A DNA stretch of 64,000 nt from an uncultured bacterium. GTDB taxonomy: Bacteria; Bacteroidota; Bacteroidia; Bacteroidales; Bacteroidaceae. Each line of letters begins with the position of its first letter. The stretch's first letter is position 1. Below, piece after piece: positions 52,811 through 62,773 of the stretch. The notes beneath the pieces are model-generated. The model was not told where the DNA came from and ran no database searches. It saw only the letters and a list, made by a program, of their open reading frames with translations. The stretch spans positions 6,824 to 70,823 of the forward strand of contig CAJMQU010000022.1 of the NCBI GenBank assembly GCA_905215555.1, in the 5' to 3' direction. The translations under genes were made by a program, and so were the position numbers.

Positions 52811-53458
52811 ATGATGAAGCGACTATTTTTAATCATGCTTTCCGTCCTCCTGAATTATGTAGGTTCATCCCTGCAAGCACAAGACTATCTACCTCAAACT
52901 TTTAGTATAGCAGTGGGTGGCGGACTGGCACTGCCGCACGTAGAAGGAAACCAAAATGATTTTTTCAAAAAGAACGGTGATCGTGCAGGATACGACTTAA
53001 TGTTGGAAGGGCGCTATTACTTCATCCCGAACTTCGCTCTGGGAGTTCAGTACGATTATCTGCGAATAGCTGATTTACCTGATAAGATGCACCTTCATTA
53101 TGCACGGCCCACAATCACTTTTCGCCATCTGTGGAGTAACGGAAACCAAGGTGCATTCCTGTCATTCGGAATCGGCTATATGAACTATCAGGAGCGAACA
53201 TACCAACGAGGCGAACGAAATGGTCATCTTTTTCAGAGAGGATATTGCGGTCTGTCATTCGGCATGGGATATGAGTTTCGTATTACAAAAAAAACATCGG
53301 GAGTCTTTCGGGCCGATATGCTCACGGCAGACTGGTTTGCCAATCCCGATGCTCGTTTATACAATACAGACGGATATGATGACGGGATAGACCACAGTTG
53401 GTTCAAGAATAACATTACGTTCCTTAATATAGGGTTTGCGGTACAGTTCGGACAATAG
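52811..53458 (+). CDS. Outer-membrane beta-barrel protein of unknown function
   Basis: 215 residues with a signal peptide (LIMLSVLLNYVGSSLQAQ) and strands such as FSIAVGGGLALPH, FALGVQYDYLRI, AFLSFGIGYMNYQ and a C-terminal FLNIGFAVQFGQ. The size and strand number suggest an eight-stranded barrel. A start at 52814 is equally possible. It overlaps no other gene, follows ygiQ by 14 bases and is probably co-transcribed. Confidence 0.72.
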   Translation: MMKRLFLIMLSVLLNYVGSSLQAQDYLPQTFSIAVGGGLALPHVEGNQNDFFKKNGDRAGYDLMLEGRYYFIPNFALGVQYDYLRIADLPDKMHLHYARPTITFRHLWSNGNQGAFLSFGIGYMNYQERTYQRGERNGHLFQRGYCGLSFGMGYEFRITKKTSGVFRADMLTADWFANPDARLYNTDGYDDGIDHSWFKNNITFLNIGFAVQFGQ

Positions 53459-53489
53459 GATGTCTCCTTTCACTCCTCAATAATAAAAG

Positions 53490-53531
53490 CCCCTTCCATT
53501 CCTACAAAAAGGCACATAGGTATGGAAGGGG
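53490..53531 (-). terminator. Terminator of the polysaccharide utilisation operon
   Basis: A 10-bp stem (CCCCTTCCAT/ATGGAAGGGG) with a 22-base loop is followed on the minus strand by CTTTTATT, 7 bases after the hydrolase stop. Confidence 0.7.
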
Positions 53532-53537
53532 AACTAA

Positions 53538-54635
53538 CTACTTAATCAATTTATATAATTCACTACCAGCCAGCAAGAAAGCACCTACACCGTACACATC
53601 GGTAGCGTCATGCCCCGCTGCTTTGGGAGCGGCTCCTACAGGCTGTATATATCCTAACTTGCCATCCGCATGTACCGCTTTAACCAATGACTTCCAACCT
53701 TTCTCAAGCACAGGTTTATAAGTACGTTTAGCCAGATATTCATTTCTGAGTCCCCATGCAATCCCATAACACATGAAAGCGGAACAACTATTTTCAGGCA
53801 TATCATAAGAATTCGGATCCAGCAAACTTGTGCGCCAGTCTCCACCCTCACATTGCGTTTTACGTACAGCTTCAGCCATCTTTACAAACAGTTGGATGTA
53901 ATAGTTGCGCGCCTCACAGTCTATTGGAAGATTATCTATAATCAATGGAAGCCCGGCAAATACCCAGCCATTACCACGTCCCCAAAATTGTTTGGCACCA
54001 TTCTTTTCACGCATCGGGATTCGCTTATTATCCCTATAAAAAAGAAAATGCTCCTCGTCATACAATGAATCCACACATTCTTTATACTCACTATTCATAT
54101 AATTAAGATAGACATCATCCCCCGTCATCGTATACAGAGCAGCATATACCGGTGGTGCCATGAACAGCGCATCTGCCCAGGACCAACGTTCCAATGTTCC
54201 CACTGCATCCGTTTTCAGCAGAGAAGCTTTTGAAGGATGAGTTGCCACATAATACGCCCGTTCCATTACCGGCTGCAGCATACGTTTATCCCCCAGCTTG
54301 CGGTACATTTCAATAAACGCCTGTCCTACACAAATATCATCTGCATGATAAACTCGATCCCACATATTCCAATTATACTTCTCCCCAATTTCACGTACAA
54401 AGTCATAGCATGTCTCATTACCAGAAACCTTTCCCCATTCTGTCATCCCCCGGTATAGTGCACCGTTTGTCCAATCCAGAGGATGATGCTTCACTTCCTT
54501 TTGATGGTTTATTTGCCATTTGGCCACTGCATCACAGACTTTCACTATATCAGCTTTCTTCATATTAACTGAAAACTGCTGAGCATATAGGCTATAACCT
54601 ATTGAAAACAAAAACAGAACTAAAATTTTCTTCAT
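53538..54635 (-). CDS. Unsaturated glucuronyl/rhamnogalacturonyl hydrolase (GH88/GH105)
   Basis: 365 residues from the ATG at 54635, chosen because the earlier ATG would overlap susD and the signal peptide (MKKILVLFLFSIGYSLYAQ) starts here. An (alpha/alpha)6-barrel with family markers: HADDICVGQ and WSWADALFMAPP (conserved Asp residues used in hydration) and FWGRGNGWV. It cleaves the 4,5-unsaturated uronic acid left at chain ends by a lyase, in the periplasm. It is the last gene of the operon and implies that a lyase acts upstream, perhaps the 59548-61533 protein. Confidence 0.87.
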   Translation of the reverse strand: MKKILVLFLFSIGYSLYAQQFSVNMKKADIVKVCDAVAKWQINHQKEVKHHPLDWTNGALYRGMTEWGKVSGNETCYDFVREIGEKYNWNMWDRVYHADDICVGQAFIEMYRKLGDKRMLQPVMERAYYVATHPSKASLLKTDAVGTLERWSWADALFMAPPVYAALYTMTGDDVYLNYMNSEYKECVDSLYDEEHFLFYRDNKRIPMREKNGAKQFWGRGNGWVFAGLPLIIDNLPIDCEARNYYIQLFVKMAEAVRKTQCEGGDWRTSLLDPNSYDMPENSCSAFMCYGIAWGLRNEYLAKRTYKPVLEKGWKSLVKAVHADGKLGYIQPVGAAPKAAGHDATDVYGVGAFLLAGSELYKLIK

Positions 54636-54651
54636 GGTTTTAAATAATTTA

Positions 54652-56424
54652 TTATTCAACATCTAATGCCGGTACGTTCTGATCGGCTCCCGGATATCCT
54701 AAATTCTGATTGATACGGCCACGAGAATTAGAAGCAATTGCATTCTCCGGAACAGGCCATAATATGTGATATGGCTTAATTGTATAAATATTAATACCAT
54801 TATGATTGACCTTTTCACGGAAGAAATTATTGTATCTCATCATTCGGTCATAATAATAGTTCTTCTCTGAAATGCCACTCAGCGAATACCCATTCAGACC
54901 TTTTTCTGCCATAATATAAGCCACACGGGTCAATTCCGTCTTGCGAGGTTCCTCAAAGAACAATTCTTTGGCACGCTCATCTAATATAGATTCAATAGTC
55001 ACTTGCTGAGAATTCGTTAACTTGGTCGCATTAGCACGTATCCGGATCTTATTAATATCATTCATCGCAGCATCCAAATTTCCTTTCCAATAATAAGCTT
55101 CAGCTCTCAATAAATAAGTTTCAGCCAAACGAAATACATACCAATCCGTATACCCTCCCTGTGGAGTATCAGGTTTATTATCTTCAGGAACAAAAGTTTT
55201 ATAATGCATCATCGGGCTCCAAGCATAAATGGTATCGACGCAATACTTCTTTTGTAAAGGTTGCCCATAATATTTAGATGCCGGATTATTATAGACCATA
55301 TCCTCCATATTCAGCCAGTTAGGAGCAGTATGACGATAATCTTCGTTAGAATCCCAGATTTCATAATTGAAATAATTAGTTGTCCTTATTCTACCGATAC
55401 CACGTCCCACTTGCCCTATCTGAGGCTGTCCTGCCGCTTTATCCATTGTTCCGCGTTTACCATCCGGATCATTGTTGGTATTTGCATTCCACCAGCACGG
55501 CACAAGGTCTCTCATCCGGTAAGAACCAGTAGATGTGCCTCCTTCAACCAATCGTTTATCCTCAACCAGAAAAATGCCTTCTAAATTTTCAGAAGAGTTG
55601 ATGTTCTCCCTATTAAAAAGGTCGCTTATAATGTTATATTGTGCATTCGATACATTAACTCCAAATCTCTTTTCCATCAGTTTATGCTGACTGTGGTCTA
55701 TGACAGCAGTAGCAGCAGTGACGGCTCCGTCAAAATCACAACACGCCAAACATATTTTAGCCAGCAAATGATTTCCTGCCGCCTTGGATACAGCACCATG
55801 TGGAACCCTTTCCGGTAAATGTTGAACGGCAAACATCATATCTCGCCGCAAACGTTTCAAAATGCTACCACGCGTATGCGAATAGAAATCCAATTTAGGA
55901 GTAGTAACTTCTTTATCAATAAAAGGTACATCACCAAATTGATTAACCAATTTATAATACCAATAAGCTCTATGAAAATAGCCTTCAGCCAAAATTGTAT
56001 TTTTATCATTCTCAGTAATCTCATCAGCAACCTGTACACGTGATATAATCGTATTTGCCTTCTGAATGGCACTATACCCTTTACTCCAAAAAGTACCAAT
56101 TTGAGAATCTCCATAAGCACCCGGCTTTAACTGGATTTCCAAGTTCTTCAAAGCTTGGGCAACAATATTCCCAGCTACGGCAACATCCGAAGTCATAAGC
56201 TCCGTACAGGCATAAGAATTATTACCTATAAATTCCGGACGTATCATGGCACGACAAGAAACCAGAGCACCTTCTAGCCCCTCTTTCGTTACATAGGTGT
56301 TCTCTGGAGAATAAAATGACAGTGGTTCCGGCTTCAGCCAATCATTACAAGAAATCAACAAGGCGGCAAACAAAAATGCCGAGAATGCATAATGTGCCTT
56401 TCTGAATACTATTTGTGCTTTCAT
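54652..56424 (-). CDS. susD: SusD-family outer-membrane glycan-binding lipoprotein
   Basis: 590 residues from the ATG at 56424. A lipoprotein signal ends at Cys26 (ALLISCNDWL). The SusD/RagB domain with tetratricopeptide-like helices includes the common FHRAYWYYKLVNQFGDVPF and C-terminal DWYVFRLAETYLLRAEAYYW, followed by NDINKIRIRA. It binds glycan at the cell surface and caps the SusC porin. It lies 10 bases after the susC reading frame, as usual. Since SusC next to it carries a nonsense codon, SusD may be orphaned. Confidence 0.92.
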   Translation of the reverse strand: MKAQIVFRKAHYAFSAFLFAALLISCNDWLKPEPLSFYSPENTYVTKEGLEGALVSCRAMIRPEFIGNNSYACTELMTSDVAVAGNIVAQALKNLEIQLKPGAYGDSQIGTFWSKGYSAIQKANTIISRVQVADEITENDKNTILAEGYFHRAYWYYKLVNQFGDVPFIDKEVTTPKLDFYSHTRGSILKRLRRDMMFAVQHLPERVPHGAVSKAAGNHLLAKICLACCDFDGAVTAATAVIDHSQHKLMEKRFGVNVSNAQYNIISDLFNRENINSSENLEGIFLVEDKRLVEGGTSTGSYRMRDLVPCWWNANTNNDPDGKRGTMDKAAGQPQIGQVGRGIGRIRTTNYFNYEIWDSNEDYRHTAPNWLNMEDMVYNNPASKYYGQPLQKKYCVDTIYAWSPMMHYKTFVPEDNKPDTPQGGYTDWYVFRLAETYLLRAEAYYWKGNLDAAMNDINKIRIRANATKLTNSQQVTIESILDERAKELFFEEPRKTELTRVAYIMAEKGLNGYSLSGISEKNYYYDRMMRYNNFFREKVNHNGINIYTIKPYHILWPVPENAIASNSRGRINQNLGYPGADQNVPALDVE

Positions 56425-56434
56425 ATCTATACTT

Positions 56435-59400
56435 TTATAACGAGAAATTAATACCAAAAGTAAACGTACGCGGTGCCGGAGATAACGATTCCGGATCCCA
56501 ATAATCCCATCCTGTTATCAATAAAGGATTAGAAATGTTTATATAAACGCGGGCATTAGAAACACTCCATTTAGAAGTTATCTTATTAGGTATTCTGTAA
56601 GCCAGCGCAACTTCCTGCAGACGTACATACGAGCGTTTTTTATAAACATTGAACGATGGAGATTTTGTATTTGAACCTAAACGTGCAAATTCATTAGTAG
56701 GATTCTCCGGAGTCCAATAGTCATATTTATAAGCATTGACGCGGTCATAGTAATAGTCTGTGGGATGAGAATAATGACTATTAGAAGACTTATGACCAAG
56801 ATCTGAACGAATAAAGAATGAAAAGTCCACGCACTTGAAGAACTCCATTGTATTACCAATACCGAATGAGAAACGAGGACGCTTGTGTCCTTGAAAAACT
56901 TTATCATCTTCCGGCAGATATTCTCCGTCATTATTTACATCCCATATATTAAAATCACCCGGTTCTTTACCATACTTAGCAGCCTCTTCACGCTCATTTT
57001 CCTGCCACACGCCCAAAATTTTATAATCATAGATTTCATCTAAGGCATGCCCGATATACCAACCATTCTGAATATCATCATCTTCTCTCTGACCTATTAC
57101 ATTACCATCTTTATCCAACACATCCACCATTTCGCCATATAAGTGGGCTATTTCATTCCGGTTAAGAGAAGCAATGAAAGAAGAAGACCATTTGAAGTTC
57201 TTATGCTCGATATTAACTGAATTTAAAGACAGTTCAAAACCCTTATTACGAACCTCTCCCAAGTTAGTGGTTACTCCAGAAAAGCCAATAATGTCCGGCA
57301 AAGAACGAGTCAGCAGTAAATCTTTCGTTGACATATAATAAGCCTCTATCGTTCCATTCAAACGGTTTCCCAGAAATGCGAAGTCTAAACCTACATTATA
57401 CGCCTCTGTTTTCTCCCACTTCAGGTTTTCATTGGGAAGGCGAGTTGCATAAATACCAATAACAGTACTTCCATTATGCAGATATTTCTCTGAATCTAAA
57501 TTTGCCAAAGCGGCATAACGTCCTATACTCCTGTTTCCATTGATTCCCCAAGATAAACGAAGTTTCAGATTATCGATCCACGAAACAGTTTTCATGAAGT
57601 TTTCTTCATTCATTCTCCAGCCAAATGCAAATGCAGGAAAATTAGCATACGGATTATTAGAACCAAACGCCGAATAACCATCACGTCGGAAAGAAGCAGT
57701 AAATAGATAACGATCCATTAAATTATAGTTCAGCCTTGCCATCATAGCATTTCCGGTATCCACTGTGTCATCACTCCCCACAACAGGATTCGTACCATTT
57801 GCAACAGCATGCCAGCCAAGCACTTCGGATGGGGTAAGATTGGAATTTTCCGCTTTATCAGACCAAGTCTGATTCTTTTCAAGATTAAACAAAAGAGTCA
57901 AATCGAACTTATGTATTTTATTGAATGCATGGTTCCACCTCAAAATATTATCCAACATCCAAGAATGAGTACTGTTATTACGCCGAACAGCATGTCCCTT
58001 ATACTTTTCACCCGCCATACTGGTAGAGGAATCGAAATAATGATTCTTCTGCCAATCGTTGTAGTCGGAATAGTTCATTTCATACACAAATCCCAAAGGT
58101 AATGTAACCTTCGCACTGAGTGTAGCATTGAATGTCTGGGTCACATTGAAACGGTCACGTTGTTCATAACTTGCAAAGGGGTTCGTGCTCATGTTATCAT
58201 CATTAGGATAGAATTTCAGGGAACCGTCTTCTTCATATTTACTGCCCCAGGGACTAGCCTGAATGGCTTCTGCCCAATCGACTTCATCCACACTTTCATT
58301 ACGGGTGGCATAGTGTGCCTGCAAACCTACCTGAAGCCAATCTGTTACATTTACTTTCAGATTCAGGCGTGAACGAATAGTCTTATACTTGTCGCCTACT
58401 ACAATTCCCTGATTATTAATGCTTCCTAATGACCAATAATAGGAAACTCTATCATTCTTACCGGAAATACTAACGTTATAATCCTGACGCAAAGCATTCT
58501 GGAAAGAAGCATCATACCAATCCGTTTCTCTACCTGCAAGATAATTGTCTATCTCTGTAGTAGAAAAAGCCAGACGATTCATCCAAATCTCTGCTAAATT
58601 CGAATCTGCAGAAGCCCCAGTATACGATAGCCAAGTATTCAGATCGACTCCCTGCGGTAAATTGTCCGGATTATGAAAGTATCCCAAAGGACGAGATGGA
58701 TTACTCCGTATTTTTTCATCCCTTCTCATTATCATATATTCCTGCCCATTAAAAGGTCATTGATTACGAGTTAAATTCTGCATACCTATCTTCATGTCAA
58801 AATTGATAACCGGTTTCCCTTCATTGCCGTGTTTGGTTGATATGACAACCACCCCCGAAGCTGCACGCGATCCGTAAACGGCAGCAGAACTACCATCTTT
58901 TAAAATGTCAATCGTTTCAATGTCACTGGGATTAATATCCACCAGATCACCATTAAAGATAACTCCGTCCAATACAATCAAAGGAGAATTACTGGCATTA
59001 ATAGACTTTTCACCACGAATCAACATAGAACCACCACCTTTGGCAGAAGTCCCGAATCCGGCTGAAAATCCAGCTACCGTACCACGTAACATCTCGGTTA
59101 CACTGGTCACCGACTGTGTAGCATTCTCTGTTGAAATACGGGTAATCGCACCGGTGAGGTCCTTTTTCCTCATCGTTCCATAACCACCAACAACAACTTC
59201 TTCCAATTGAGCGACATCTTCTTCTAGTTCTACATTGATCACATTTTTTCCATTGACCGCAACCTCCTTAGACTGGTAACCTATAAATGAAAAAACAAGA
59301 GTCTCTTTAGAATTGTCCAACGCCAACCGATAATTACCGTCCACATCAGTGATGGCGCCGGTTATTTTCCCTTTCACTTGCACAGTTGCTCCAATGACGC

Positions 59401-59521
59401 TCTCGCCATTGGACATCACTTTACCGGTGACTACAAAATTTTGTGCACAGATACCTGCCGAAAAACTGATCAGACAGAAAAACAGGTACAGTTTCATAAA
59501 TAAATTGTATTTCTCATGCAT
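56435..59521 (-). pseudogene. susC: SusC-type TonB-dependent transporter interrupted by an in-frame stop
   Basis: Two open parts in the same frame: 59521-58757 (254 residues with signal peptide, carboxypeptidase-D-like domain FVVTGKVMSNGESVIGATVQ, TonB-dependent plug with ISTENATQSVTSVTEMLRGT) and 58756-56435 (barrel, ending FTFGINFSL). They are joined by one TGA at 58757-58759 after NLTRNQ, with no shift; the next codons PFNGQEYMIMRRD continue the usual SusC sequence. Total length (about 1028) is normal. Only one base change separates this from an intact gene, so it is a recent mutation, a sequencing error, or suppressed. The C-terminal part alone lacks export and plug and cannot work. Confidence 0.8.
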
Positions 59522-59547
59522 AGTTATTAATATTTAAATGGTTAATA

Positions 59548-61533
59548 CTAAAACTTAGTGGTTATTTTATATTGCATCCTATTCACATCAGATTCAAAAT
59601 AGGCAATATCCGCATACCCATTTCTATAAGGAATTCGTTTCTTTCTCCTTTGTACAGTAACATTTTGAGGCGATATGGCTTGAAAACAGATTCGACCATC
59701 ACGAGACTGCAATATCACTTTTTTCTCCTGAAAGTCTATTTTTGTTTCTTCCATACCATCATCCACCAACATGGGATAACATGCCCGCATTTTCTTTACA
59801 TTCCCTTTCAAAATATCACATATGGAAATTCCGGTATGATCTATATCAATACGTTGCGAAATTCGGCTAACCCCATCAAATCTACCCGTATAGACAACTT
59901 CAAATGCAACTCCATCTACAGATAGCTTGATGTTGTTCACATCGATTTCAGGAAGTCTATCACCTCCATACGCAGAAAAATGTGAGGTATCCGGAAATAA
60001 AATATTGGTATATTCTGCCAAACGATGTACTCTACCTTTGGTATCGCACCATTCCGGCCCTACCGCATACAATTCTCCGCCCAAATCCCTTTTCTTTTTG
60101 TTATCCCATTTATGAGGAATACCATCCGAAGGGCCTAACTGTGGATTCGAATTTCTAAGATGTATTCTGATCAGTCCTGTTGCATTGTAGCGAGGATCAC
60201 CACTCAGTTCATATTCAACGTAATTTCCGCCGGAGTTAGCAAAAATCTTATGAAAGACGTCTTTCATGACTAACACATATCCACCGGTATCAGTAGGCGA
60301 CGGGCACTCTTCAATAGAATTATCAGCATACAAATATGCTATACACATTAGCCAACATGCCAATAAATTGTACTGAGACTGCGCAGAATAACTTTCATAT
60401 CCATGCATCACCTCGATTGGAAAACGATTTTTCACAATAAAACCACTTCCGTCTTCTCTGATCCATCTTCCAATACTCTTAAGCGCTAAATGAGCAGCTC
60501 GCTTAAAAGCACCTGCTTCCTGCTTTTTCCCCAAAGCAGCATACTGCGAAGCATAAATCTCATACGTCACAGCTGCCGCCGCCTCATTCCAAATATGCTG
60601 AGCACTTCTGCCACCTGTAGGCACCTCTCCATAAGGAGATTGCATAAAGAGAGAAGCCCATGCACCCAAACGCAACTTACGGGAATAAAAATCAAAAGAT
60701 GTTCCACTATATCCCTCCACCAAAATAGAAGCCATAAACTGCCGCGTAAACTCATCATACACCATTGGTGGATTCGTCTTATTATCTATGTACAGACCAA
60801 AATCAGACATATATTGCCGTTGGTGTTCCAAGTGAATATAAAAAAAATCATTGTAACCGCCAATCCCTTTCTTTAACCGCAAATACTCACCGGCTAAAGC
60901 TACTACATTATGATTGTAACAGATTTTTTTACGTTTCAGATTATCCCGATACAGTACATAAGGATCTATTTCAGCCATCTTTTCATGCCAAACAGTCAGT
61001 TGTGCCTCAGAGACCAGTCCTTTATAAAGATCCATTGCCAGCATGATGGGCTGAATGAAGAATTCACCATGATGATGGGCACACCTATTTTCATGCATCT
61101 CACTCACTGAACAATCCAAAGCTTTTATTCCACTTTTTATCAAAGTGTTATCTCTCAAATACCCAGTTCGAGCCAATAGGCCTATAGATAAAGCGTAGCA
61201 AGGCGTTGAATATTGCCACTCGATTTTATAAACCGGATCAATAATAGCCCCAGTCGCTTTATCCTGAAAAGATGCAAAAGCACGAACCTGGCACTCTATC
61301 AACCTTAAATACTCATTATTATCCAATCCTGAAGATTGAAAATCAAGTACTCGTTTCTGATTTTTCAGAAAAGCCTCCACCAGTTTCCCTAATTGAACAT
61401 TGTCTTCCCGAATGTCTTGTCCAGCCGGCAATATATTCTTTGCATCTCTTAACGCACCGGCATTTACCGTCGATACGCATATAAGGAGAGATATACAGAC
61501 CAGACTTATCTTACGTATTAACTCCATTATCAT
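59548..61533 (-). CDS. Large exported putative polysaccharide lyase or hydrolase of a PUL
   Basis: 661 residues. A signal peptide (about 1-26) is followed by a mostly helical region to about 400, with AAAAVTYEIYASQYAALG, HHHGEFFIQPIM and KKICYNHNVVALAGEYL, compatible with an (alpha/alpha) toroid. A beta-rich C-terminal half (about 400-661) resembles the beta-sandwich of toroid lyases. Tyr/His-rich segments (YNHN, HHHGE) could form the catalytic centre. I cannot assign a numbered family. A lyase is the best guess since a GH88/105 enzyme is in the same operon. Its ATG overlaps the DUF2264 gene's TGA by 4 bases, supporting this start. Confidence 0.65.
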   Translation of the reverse strand: MIMELIRKISLVCISLLICVSTVNAGALRDAKNILPAGQDIREDNVQLGKLVEAFLKNQKRVLDFQSSGLDNNEYLRLIECQVRAFASFQDKATGAIIDPVYKIEWQYSTPCYALSIGLLARTGYLRDNTLIKSGIKALDCSVSEMHENRCAHHHGEFFIQPIMLAMDLYKGLVSEAQLTVWHEKMAEIDPYVLYRDNLKRKKICYNHNVVALAGEYLRLKKGIGGYNDFFYIHLEHQRQYMSDFGLYIDNKTNPPMVYDEFTRQFMASILVEGYSGTSFDFYSRKLRLGAWASLFMQSPYGEVPTGGRSAQHIWNEAAAAVTYEIYASQYAALGKKQEAGAFKRAAHLALKSIGRWIREDGSGFIVKNRFPIEVMHGYESYSAQSQYNLLACWLMCIAYLYADNSIEECPSPTDTGGYVLVMKDVFHKIFANSGGNYVEYELSGDPRYNATGLIRIHLRNSNPQLGPSDGIPHKWDNKKKRDLGGELYAVGPEWCDTKGRVHRLAEYTNILFPDTSHFSAYGGDRLPEIDVNNIKLSVDGVAFEVVYTGRFDGVSRISQRIDIDHTGISICDILKGNVKKMRACYPMLVDDGMEETKIDFQEKKVILQSRDGRICFQAISPQNVTVQRRKKRIPYRNGYADIAYFESDVNRMQYKITTKF

Positions 61534-62756
61534 GGTTTTATGGCCTTATCAAGTTTAACATCCGGATTTCCACCCCATATCTTCTTTCCGGTCCATTCGG
61601 CATATGGAGTATCCCAGAATTCATCAATAGAGGGCAATCCCAATGCTGCAAAGACTGCCGTGCACAGATAAAGGCTTCCTGTAGATATATATCTTTCCGC
61701 TATCTGTGGCTGGTGTCCGGCAAATCCTAATGTCAGCCATCCCCTCGCATCAAAATTCCCTTCAACTGACATATGTTTCTTTATAACAGCTGTCAAGGCA
61801 CATCTCACCTGCGCCTTTACAACTGAAGTCGGCAATAAATCTTTCAATGCAGCTTGAGATAACACATGGAACGTTCCGAACCGATAAGCTATTGACCTTC
61901 CTATCACCGGATAGGCTCCATCCGGAGAAATCATTCTTTCCTGTTGTTCCGCATATCTGGTGAAACGCTTTTTCTCCAACCGGTAAAACTCTTCTTCACC
62001 CTTTGCATACTTTTGCATCACTTCCAAGACATCCAATAACATAGGATGGATAACATAACTATTGTAATAATCCATATGCAGGTCTGCTCCATCGCCATAC
62101 CAACCGTCACCCTTATACCATTCCTTGAAACGCATAATTGCATAATTGATAGGCTCCATATTACACTTACCAGTCAGTTCCAGTAAAGTAGCCTCCACCA
62201 TGGCTGAAAATAATAACCAATTACTTTCTATCGGTTTTATCTTACGTATCTGCTGCAATGCATTCAGTACATTCTGCCGGGCCTCGTCCGAAAGATTTCC
62301 CCAAATTTGCTTAGGTGCACGCAATATCCCCTGACAGAAAAAGGCAGCATCCACCAAAGGTTGCCGTGTTACTATAAAGTTTAAATAATCAGGCGACTGC
62401 GGGTTGAAGCCATGATCTATGGAAAGAATCATCAAACGTATGTATTTGTCCCTCAATCGACCTTCATCTGTCCCATCAGGACCAAGTTCCAACCATGGAG
62501 CTATACCAACGAGCAATCGTCCCAAAGCCTCCAAATGAGTGGTGCGTGTATTAGGAGGATTCAAAATACCGGATATAGTCTCCACCGGCATATTCTTTTT
62601 CAGTTCCCCCTTACTCATATTATTCAATACAGGATCTGTTATTTTTGTTAATACGTCAATCCAATAAGCACGGTCTTCCAAACCTGACGGATTCTGTGAA
62701 TAACCACATAAACTTATCAATAGAAATAAAGTACAGGTAAAAATATTCTTTTTCAT
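61530..62756 (-). CDS. DUF2264-family protein, exported (copy 1)
   Basis: 408 residues with signal peptide (MKKNIFTCTLFLLISLCGYSQ). Conserved DUF2264 features: HLEALGRLLVGIAPWLELGP, RQPLVDAAFFCQGILRAP, NWLLFSAMVEATLL and YGDGADLHMDYYNSYVIHPM. Proteins of this type are (alpha/alpha)-barrel enzymes of polysaccharide breakdown; some related ones are reported to remove glucuronic acid, which I could not confirm for this one. It is a tandem paralogue of the gene upstream (62774-64000) with 17 bases between them, and its stop overlaps the next gene's start. The acidic YGDGADLHMDYY patch is the probable active-site wall. Confidence 0.82.
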   Translation of the reverse strand: MKKNIFTCTLFLLISLCGYSQNPSGLEDRAYWIDVLTKITDPVLNNMSKGELKKNMPVETISGILNPPNTRTTHLEALGRLLVGIAPWLELGPDGTDEGRLRDKYIRLMILSIDHGFNPQSPDYLNFIVTRQPLVDAAFFCQGILRAPKQIWGNLSDEARQNVLNALQQIRKIKPIESNWLLFSAMVEATLLELTGKCNMEPINYAIMRFKEWYKGDGWYGDGADLHMDYYNSYVIHPMLLDVLEVMQKYAKGEEEFYRLEKKRFTRYAEQQERMISPDGAYPVIGRSIAYRFGTFHVLSQAALKDLLPTSVVKAQVRCALTAVIKKHMSVEGNFDARGWLTLGFAGHQPQIAERYISTGSLYLCTAVFAALGLPSIDEFWDTPYAEWTGKKIWGGNPDVKLDKAIKP

Positions 62757-62773
62757 AGCATATAGTATATTAA

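Noticed and set aside
58735..58759. Selenocysteine or other recoding at the SusC TGA
   Set aside because: No SECIS-like structure is apparent after the codon and SusC proteins have no known redox site there. A point mutation or sequencing error is simpler.
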